DNA from: Eustoma russellianum
Lineage: Eukaryota > Streptophyta > Magnoliopsida > Gentianales > Gentianaceae
Direction: 5' to 3'
DNA length: 64,000 nt
Assembly (NCBI GenBank): GCA_036186865.1
Contig: AP025062.1
Coordinates: forward strand, 4,614,829 to 4,678,828
Shown: positions 56,292-64,000 of the stretch, piece after piece
How positions within the stretch are numbered: the first letter of the stretch is position 1
Layout: every line of letters starts with the position of its first letter
The notes under the pieces: generated by a model
The model's database searches: none
The model's input: the letters and a program-made list of their open reading frames with translations, nothing else
What the model was told of the DNA's origin: nothing
Translations under genes and position numbers: made by a program

Positions 56292-56335
56292 AAGTGTCTT
56301 TTTTCTCAAAAAAAAAAAAAATCTACGAGACAAAA

Positions 56336-56750
56336 TCAATACAATGCATGATATCGTCTAAACGGATATGCTGGACAATAATTTTGCAAGGTCAGAACCT
56401 TTTATCTTATTTTAAATGTGAGTCGTAGAACATCTTTCTAATTCAGATTTCAATATTCAGTAGTCTATGATTAATTAGGATAAGCATTTAAACACACATA
56501 TATATTGTCACCCACAAATATATATTTCTTTCAGTGACGAAGGTGCGATCCTGCTAGCTGAAAGTTTCTTGTACATGGTGTCTTTTAAGAAACTTTCTAT
56601 GTAATAGTATGTTCGTAAGGTAGGGCAGAACTCTATCATTAACCTCTAATCATAAAAACACATGTTATAATAGTTTGTAAAGACAATAGAATGAAGAATG
56701 GAAGTGAATTAGATATTAAGAAAACAAGAATAACTTGACGCAGGACCACA
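56336..56750. other. Non-coding, nothing recognised
   Basis: AT-rich sequence between the L1 element and the ATCGAT-rich tract. No gene or repeat identified. Confidence 0.4.
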
Positions 56751-57130
56751 TATATCGATCAATGTACACTACAACTGATCGATGTAATGGTTAGAAGTGA
56801 CATGTATCGATCCAACTGGCCTGGAAATGAAGATGGGTATTCTGTTGGACATAGATCGATCACATCGATCGATCAATGTCACATAGATCGATGACTTCGA
56901 TCGATTAATGTACCTTGGGTGCAAAGTTGAAGCTCATTGTCCAACATAGATCAATCACATAGATCAATCGATGTGACTTCGATCGATACATAGATCGAAG
57001 TAGCTTCGTTGAAAACCTGGAGCACACTGTGAGACATCGATCGATATTTCGATCGACCGAAGTGGTTTAGGTGAAAATTTGAAGCTCTCTGTGAGACATC
57101 GATCTATCACATCGATCGATCGATATGCTC
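56750..57130. repeat. ATCGAT-rich tract
   Basis: More than fifteen overlapping gatcgat/atcgat palindromes occur in about 380 bp, arranged in three imperfect units containing gtgagacatcgatc or a similar start and an aagc(t/a)c(t/a)ctgtgagacatcg link (57010-57100). Probably the U3 part of a degenerate LTR, given what follows. Confidence 0.6.
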
Positions 57131-57720
57131 GGCAGATGTGACTCTTCATCGAAAGGTACAACTTATGCACCGAGAGACATATACAATCACCATGCAACGG
57201 CTAGAAACATCTCAAATGAAGTTCAAGAGCCTATAAAAAGGCTATTACAACAAAATTTCAAGATATCTTAATCACAAAATTAATTCTAGCAATTAAAGTT
57301 CTTCCTACGTAATCCTACGTAAAAACACTCTCAAGTTAAAAGTTCATTTGGTTTTTTCCTTATTGATGTTATATCCTAGGAAGCAACTAGTCCATAGCCC
57401 TACAGCAACTAGTGGAATCAAATATTTCTTACGGACAGTGTTTACACACGCCTTAAACCATCATATTTGTTCATTCTATTTGTTGTTCTTGTATCTATTT
57501 CTTAACAACACATTCATCGATTTGTTTCCAAACATAGCACGGAACATCTGTGTAGCTTAAACGGGATTCTATCCATATAGCTGAAAGACCCAGAACCTTC
57601 CCGTTAACCCAAGGTTAAGGAGGGACACTATAGCCCCTTCTAGCAATGCAGGTTAAGAAGCTCATGCTGTTATCTCTCTTTTGATTCATAAGGCTGAACA
57701 TGAAACATTGTTTCTATGAG
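57130..57720 (+). mobile_element. LTR-like sequence (possible solo LTR)
   Basis: A TATA-like gcctataaaaaggct (57230) is followed by sequence with cctaggaagcaactag, ctagtggaatcaaat and acacgccttaaacc, which resembles R/U5 regions of plant LTR retrotransposons. No primer site or partner was found, so this is tentative. The C-rich/G-rich segment 57770-57830 to its right is unexplained. Confidence 0.3.
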
Positions 57721-58327
57721 ACACTAGACTACTCGTCCTCTTATCCAAGAGACTCGTGGCACTACATGAAGGGAAGGGGCGAGCGCGGCGGCGAAGAGGC
57801 GGGCGGCGGGAGGAAAAAAGAGAGAGAAGAGAAAAGGTGAGAGAGAGTATTTGGAGTAGAGAAAAAAAAATTTATTTAATAAATGGGTACGTTGGAGGAG
57901 AGGTTTTTTTAAAACTTGCCACGTCACGAGCGGTGGAAAGGAGGGTGAGTTGATCCAACCCCTAGGAAAGAAAGGGAAAGAAAACGAAAATAGGACATAC
58001 GCTACCCAATTAAATCGCATAGTCGTGTTTCCACCTCATCAGCAGAAATTCACCAAACTATTTTTACAGGGCTAATAAGTCCAAAAGAAAGGAACAAAAA
58101 AAATTAATGTACATAGTGAAGGAATCATCATTCCCGCATTTAACAGTGTACAGGGCACAACCAAGACCACCCTAAAGCTACTGTGTGTCAAAACCTACCG
58201 GCTGGACAAAATCAGGGATAACTCTCCAGGGAAAAAGAAAAATGATATACATCATTGCCTATGATACAACTTAAACTAACTCTATCGATTATATAATGGA
58301 AAAACTTACTTTATACAACTAGCCAAG
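57721..58327. other. GC-rich patch and 3' flank of the flippase gene
   Basis: A GC-rich, CpG-containing patch at 57775-57815 stands out from the AT-rich background. No convincing gene. The part nearest 58327 probably contains the 3' untranslated region of the minus-strand P4-ATPase. Confidence 0.35.
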
Positions 58328-61300
58328 TTAGTCTCTTCTAGAGGGCTTCGGGCGTGACTTCATGCTAGCTCGCCGAGCCACGTCCCAAGCTTTCTGAGGG
58401 ACATATACTCCTGCCTGTGAAGCAAAAAAGGACTCGTATCCAGGTGAATCAAAAGCAAAACCTGTATGCTTTGATTTCTGCCCTGGTAATCGCATTATGG
58501 CAAAACTACGTGCCTCCTCAGGAGAAAGCTGGTTTCCGATTTCTAGTAAACCGACCATACTGTTATCAGGCTCATGTCTGTGGACCTCCTGAATAATTTG
58601 ATAATCATACGGGAAGAACCATCTCTCAAATCTGAAGAATAAACAGAGAACATTTCATCAGAGATGAGTAACCAATTAACAGATAATGGAAGCATGTCGA
58701 CAGCATTCAGAAACCATTCCTAAAACCCAAATATCAGTACTTCCCATTTTCCATTTCATTTCTTTCCTATCAAGAGGCAAGAAACTACAATAACAACATG
58801 ACAGTTGGATAAAGAGAAATTTGAATCCTAAAGAAATAATAAATTTAGAGGGGGAAAAATGAAAGACTCTGGTCCAAGAAGGTATGCAAATGAAGAATAA
58901 GGAAAATAGAAGAAATGTGCATTTAAATCTGCAAAATTAGTTTAGAACACCAGAATCTTAAAAAAAATCTTCTTCAAGAAGGCATGCAAAAAAGATAAGT
59001 TAGAGAAATAGAAGAAACGAGCAGTTAAAGCAGCAAAATTAGTGTAGAACCAGAATCTTGAAAAGCTGCCTTCCATTTACCCCAAAAAAAATAAAAAAAA
59101 GTACTACTTCCCTCTCAAAATATGTCTCATTTGACTTTTCAACATAATATAATTTACACTATTGAAAAGTTAAGATAGACTTATATTTTGGGACAGACAG
59201 AGTAACAATTTGCCTTCCACAGCCAATTCCAGCACCAAAACTGACCCAAATGGCTGAAATTGCCTTAATATATATATTTTTTAACGTTTTAATCTTCCAT
59301 GACAGTAAAAATTGAAAATGTCTTTTTCTCATTTAAATATGAACGCCAGTAACAAGTGTAGCCTTAAAGTTTGAAATTCAATAGTTTGAAACAGCTGAAG
59401 AGAGGCTCGAATATTTCAAATAAGTTTAAAAAGCAGAGTATAGCCTGAAATTTTGAAATTTGATTAAAATAATGTGAATACGAATGCTTGGAGTAAATGT
59501 CTATGATGTGAGATTAAATAAACTAAAATCAAAGGCAAAAAGAGCAAAGGATCCTCGTTTTAATTGAATTTATTCAAGGATTTGCCAAACAAAATTACTA
59601 AAAAAAAAAATAACAGTGAGATACTAAATAATAAGTTGCATGAACGTAAATCAATCTAATAATGTCTATGCAATGATTTGGACTAACCAAATTAAAGTGT
59701 CAAGTTAGATTGGATTCGGTTGAGTAATGCTAAACAAAAGGGATGAGGAATACGAATTTACAAAAAAGAAACCATAAACATAAATAAAAGGTTGGTTTGT
59801 AAGGGGGTAGTTATATGTAATTTGAATGTCTAAAAAGAAGCCAACTCTTGTAGATATTTCCATATTTGATTCTCAAATCCTATTGAATAAAAGATAAATA
59901 GTTGGTTTACGTTATAGAAGAAAATCTGAAGAGGAATTTGGAGGGATCATGCTCGAGCCAACTATTTCGAATAAGTTAAAGCTCAGCTGGTCATGTCTCA
60001 AACCGTTTTCGTGAATGCATTATATCACTTAGTTAAGTAAAAACCATTCTGGAAGAGAGAGAGAAAAAACTATATATTCACCAAATTGGTTGAGTGAGAG
60101 AGAGATCGCTAGAGCTTACCCCATGTAAACAAAATCACAAAAAAGTGCAGCAACAGGAACAAGAAGCAGCGTGACGTAGAAGTACACCGTGCTCATCAAG
60201 ACATAGATGACGTAATAGATATTTTCCTGCAACATCAAGAGAAGCATATAATAAGTTCAGAACAAATTTAATCTTTGGCGGTAAATCAGCCATAACAGTT
60301 GTTTACCTGATCCTTTGGCAGGACAACGCCAGAGTAGATAAAGATGAACAGAAACCAAGCTAATATGCTTCCTCCAACACTTATTTGATGCCATCTTGTG
60401 ATTGTGTTGCACATCATAAGCAGGCGCAAGTTCACAGTAACTATAACACAAGTAAATGCCATTGTACTAACATCCCAAAGTCCAAAAACCTTGCCTTCTT
60501 TGTTCATGCCGCCAAAGGTTGAAGCAACCACAAAATAATAAAATACAAGTGATTGATAAATAGCAAAAGCAGCCCAGACCGCCACCACTCTCCATTTGAA
60601 AAATGTATTTCTGATTCCTTCTTTGTATAATTCAGGATATTTCTTTGAAAGCAATGCATTTACATCCTGCCAGCATCATGAAAATCAGTAATTGTAATTA
60701 CAAAGGGAAAAAAAATCAGTAATTGCAAATAGAGCAAATTACCCAAATACCAAATACAACAAATAATAAAGAAAAAGGAAAGAATCAGGAACTTGCAATG
60801 ATGGTAACTTAATAGCAACCCGTTACCTTTTCAAAAAGTCCAAGGACAATGACAGGTAAGGCAGTGAATATCACATTAAACAGAGACTGAAACCAATCAT
60901 CATAGAACCTTTGTCCAGAAAATCCGGTACGAAATGTGAACCAAAACTGGGTCAGAGTAAACGTGAGATTCTTGTAAAAGAAGTATGTCACAACCTGCAT
61001 AAGATTTTCCAGCATCAGACCACCTCGATAAAAATTTATAACTAAAAGAAAAGTAGAAAAAGAAAATAAAGAGGAAAAGAGTTTATCAGCAAAATGTCCT
61101 ATAAAAGCACAAGGAGACTGGAGTAACTGGTATCTCGTCTTCCCATCATTGATTGGGTATTCAATTTTGTCAACTAAAGATGGCAAACAGTAAAGCGCTG
61201 CCTAATTTCTCCTCGCTCTCACTCGCATGCAATGGAACGAAATAGATCTATCATTCACATGCAATGAAAAGAAACACAAAAACTAATGCAGAAAAGCCGT

Positions 61301-64000
61301 TGAAAGGTCGACTTTACCTACTATGGTTGCAGAAACATTGCAAATGAAAAACATTTAGAGCTATAAGCCTTTGATACAGCAAGCCACCCAACTAATCTTC
61401 TGAAATTGTTCAGCTTGTTTTACATCATTAATTTCCACTTTCAAGCTTTTACTGTCAACAGAGGTGGTTTTAATTCTCTCTCTCCCTCTTTTATTCCCTT
61501 TTTTTCCTTTCTTTTTTGAGTAATCCAAAAACAAAAATAAGAAAGATAAACACATGTAGAGGTCTTCAGCTAGGTAATGCTCACAAAATATGGAATGTTT
61601 TATAGAGAACATACCGAACAAATCAGGATGGACATGAGAAGGGTGGGATGGGTGGGGAAAGAGAGGTATGCTTAAAGGAAAATTGTTGTACAGACCCAAG
61701 GCAACCAAAACCAGAGCCTTGAATTTTTTTTATAATATTCCTCAAGTTTTAGGTCACATTTTAGTAACATAAAATTACAGCCTGAGTCTGTAGAAGGAAA
61801 AGGTGTATGATAAACCTTGCATATGCGGAGATACGACCATCGCCCATGCACCAGAAGTAAATCTGTCAGGAAGCGGAACTGAGCAATTGCAAAATCACTT
61901 GCCATCACAGCTTGCATTCCTTCTTGCCCACTAATACCAACTCCTACATGAGCTGCTTGAATCATGCTCACATCATTAGCACCGTCACCTATACTGAGGG
62001 TTATTCTCTTTGCACCCTTTCGAACAAGGCTTGTGACCTAGGAAGAGCAAAACCTTTTTCATTAAAGTACCCAAGAAAAACGAACCATCACTAAACTGGA
62101 TTCTTCTGACGCAATAATGGTGAGTAAGGGAGAGGAGGTTCATCTTCTTATTTTGACACAGAGAAAAAGCAAAATCAAGAATTAGTTCATTACCCCCATC
62201 AAACAGTCCAAAACAGGAAAAATAGAAAACATATCTCGCCAGTCATTCCATCTCTTCCTCATAACCCTGAACTTTTCATTCCAACCAAGGATAACGTAGA
62301 CTACAGACTTAAAGAAATATCAGCTTTTAACATTCTCCAAGTTTTTCAAGAGGACAACAGTTACAGATATTAAAACTTTGTAGCCATAATAGCCACTGCA
62401 TATTATCCACTTTAAGCATATCATACTGTAATTAGATTCCCCTATTCTGGAACAAGTTGCACGTTTTACAGGGAAAATATACTACCACAAATTGCGAATG
62501 TCTGCATAGAATGTAAGACTGCAATGCTCCTTTGTGAATAGAACCAGGAGGGCAAGGGATAAAGCCATTCTTAAAGCTACTATACTGATACATGCAATTA
62601 CACTGATTAGTCACTTTAAGCTTGAAATTCATCAAGAACCTCCCAAGTTCATCTATACTTCATATAAATTGTCATTTAGAATCTGACCTGCGCTTTCTGT
62701 AGAGGTGATACTCGACAACAAACCACTGCGTTACAATTCAAGCTCAAATTTAGCAGCATAACACGTAAACTTGGATCCAGTGCATACATTAAGCATTTCC
62801 CATCAATTACAAGGGCCAATTTTGTTGCGGATGCAGTACGGAGATACTCGAGTGCTTCTTCATGGCATTTCATCAGCTCATTTTTCACAGTTTCTTTCAT
62901 GAATCGAGCAAGTTCAACTGGGTCACCCTGAAAGTAAGCTTGCAATAAAGTCAGATTTTGCGAGTTTTGACTGCAAAAGCTTCCTCATCATAATCAATTT
63001 TAACATTAAAAACTAGAAGTATGGAAAGAGACAAATGGCTCACCCTGTCCTCAACTTCTCTAATTGCTTCAGTCTCGGAACTGATAATGAATTGCTTCAT
63101 GTTATTATTAATCAATTTGCACGCTGTCAGAAATATAAATAGGAAGAGAAAAATTAGCTGTCTCTCTGCGAATGGATGAGGCTACAACTTAAGAAGGTGA
63201 GAAACGTAAAAGCACCGTAAGCTATGTTTATTGCAGTTTCCAACTTGTCACCAGTAAGCACCCAGATTTTGATTCCAGCCCTGGACAGAGTCTCTATACA
63301 AGAGGGCACCCCCTCCTGAAGCTTATCTTCAATAGCAGTGCATCCAATCAGAACAAGATCCTTTTCTATGAGCTCTGCTACCTGCATACAATGTAAAACA
63401 AGAGCTAGATATGGAATGTGCAACATAAGTAATCTGCCAGTACTTTTTGACAATGTAAACCATCACCACAACCAGGACACTAGGCCATGAAGAATGGCCA
63501 CACTAGGTAATGCCAGACTGGTCAATACGAAGTATGAGTTACGAAGTGACAGAAATAAAACAAGCACTAGCTGATAATACACAAAGGGACAAGCTACTGA
63601 AAATGCATGAAAACTAAAGTCATGATGAAACTTAAACAAACACACCTCATCCAATTTCTTTTCACGATCCCTTAATGAAGATTTTGCTTGAATATACTTT
63701 TCATTCCAACTCTCATATACATCAGGACTCAAATCCCGGTAGGCAAGGCAAAGAGTACGCAATCCAGCAGCTCCAAACTGTTCCAAATGCTCCCGTGTGA
63801 TTCTCTTCAAGTCATTGTCCCAGTTTGCTAATCTTTCATAAATTACAGAATCGGCACCCTACCAGAAAGAAAGCAACATCAAAACACAAATTCTGAAAGT
63901 CACTCTCTACTAATACGAACTCACATGAAGATTTTACCTTGCAGTATAGGACAAGTCTGCCATCTGGACAACGACATACAACAGACTGTCTCTTTCTTGT
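58328..64000 (-). CDS. ALA3: P4-type ATPase phospholipid flippase, C-terminal 640 residues (ALA3-like), 5' end outside window
   Basis: Ten minus-strand exons: 58328-58631, 60120-60226, 60307-60666, 60827-60994, 61816-62037, 62688-62927, 63044-63123, 63216-63381, 63646-63858 and 63938 to beyond 64000. They splice with GT-AG borders into one open frame of 641 codons including stop. Motifs: CKGADSVIYERL in the nucleotide-binding domain, IKIWVLTGDKLETA, IDGKCLMYALDP, and the P-domain hinge GDGANDV. Six hydrophobic segments follow, matching membrane spans 5-10 of P4-ATPases. The C-terminus HTGFAFDSPGYESFFASQ and KAWDVARRASM resembles Arabidopsis ALA3, which moves phospholipids across Golgi/trans-Golgi membranes with an ALIS partner. 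The phosphorylation site DKTGT should lie upstream, outside the window. The intron at 58632-60119 contains a small MITE. The gene appears intact in the visible part. Confidence 0.93.
59099..59208. mobile_element. Stowaway-like MITE in P4-ATPase intron
   Basis: The left end gtactacttccctctcaaaatatgtct-type sequence pairs with the right end attttgggacagacagagtaac: both resemble the ctccctccgtcccaaaata terminal repeat common in plant Stowaway-type elements. About 110 bp, no coding sequence. It sits well inside the intron, away from the splice sites. Confidence 0.65.

Larger units (their letters stand above)
50871..56335 (+). mobile_element. Full-length L1-type LINE with perfect 15-bp target duplication
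   Basis: atctacgagacaaaa is found at 50871-50885 and 56321-56335. The insert (50886-56320, 5435 bp) has a short 5' untranslated region, ORF1, ORF2 with endonuclease, reverse transcriptase, zinc region and RNase H, a 3' tail and a terminal A run of 14 (56307-56320). Perfect flanking repeats imply a fairly recent arrival, but both ORFs are interrupted. Confidence 0.95.

Noticed and set aside
57756..57953. Arg/Glu-rich 65-codon ORF in the GC-rich patch
   Set aside because: It is a translation of purine-rich simple sequence with no homology I recognise.

Overview
This is a window of plant nuclear DNA, almost certainly from a dicot. The evidence is spliced genes with GT-AG introns, L1-type LINEs with a plant RNase H tail, Ty1/copia elements primed by initiator tRNA-Met, a tRNA-derived SINE and MITEs. 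The species cannot be named from the sequence. Only two loci look like functional host genes, both on the minus strand: a complete six-exon catalytic subunit of protein phosphatase 2A (40968-45630, 306 codons reconstructed) and the 3' part of a P4-type ATPase (phospholipid flippase, ALA3-like, 58328-64000, running off the right edge). Everything else is transposons, their debris and broken pieces of host genes.

Layout. 1-550: RTE-type LINE remnant. 755-1876: palindromic repeat element with a heptad-repeat ORF. 1877-4161: a stray PP2A exon, a broken membrane-protein gene with an 80-residue tandem repeat, and an RNase H-like remnant. 4165-7590: AT-rich DNA, an (AT)32 tract, an LTR-like stretch, a G-box MITE, a truncated LINE and a foldback MITE. 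7724-8410: duplicated block with a SINE. 8650-10696: the largest palindrome (arms about 950 bp). 11581-20522: old copia element split by a younger 4.9 kb LTR element without recognisable genes (15053-19955, TSD cttgt). 23812-25060: broken multi-exon SIN3-like gene. 25857-28511: palindromic repeats. 28512-30748: 5' half of a second copia. 30748-34749: palindromic repeats, including a near-identical 1461-bp tandem array. 34750-37932: a relative of the 4.9 kb element, abutting an FKBP12 gene fragment. 38028-39580: MITE, tandem repeats and the second copy of the duplicated block. 40968-45630: PP2A catalytic subunit gene. 45920-49039: SINE fragments and two 5'-truncated LINEs with clear target-site duplications. 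50871-56335: full-length but broken L1 LINE with a perfect 15-bp TSD. 56336-58327: ATCGAT-rich and LTR-like DNA. 58328-64000: flippase gene.

The two host genes have no evident functional link. The most unusual content is the palindromic repeat family, whose edges abut fragments of PP2A and copia genes, and the pair of related gene-less LTR elements that share a short hairpin-forming minisatellite, one of which lies against an FKBP12 fragment.
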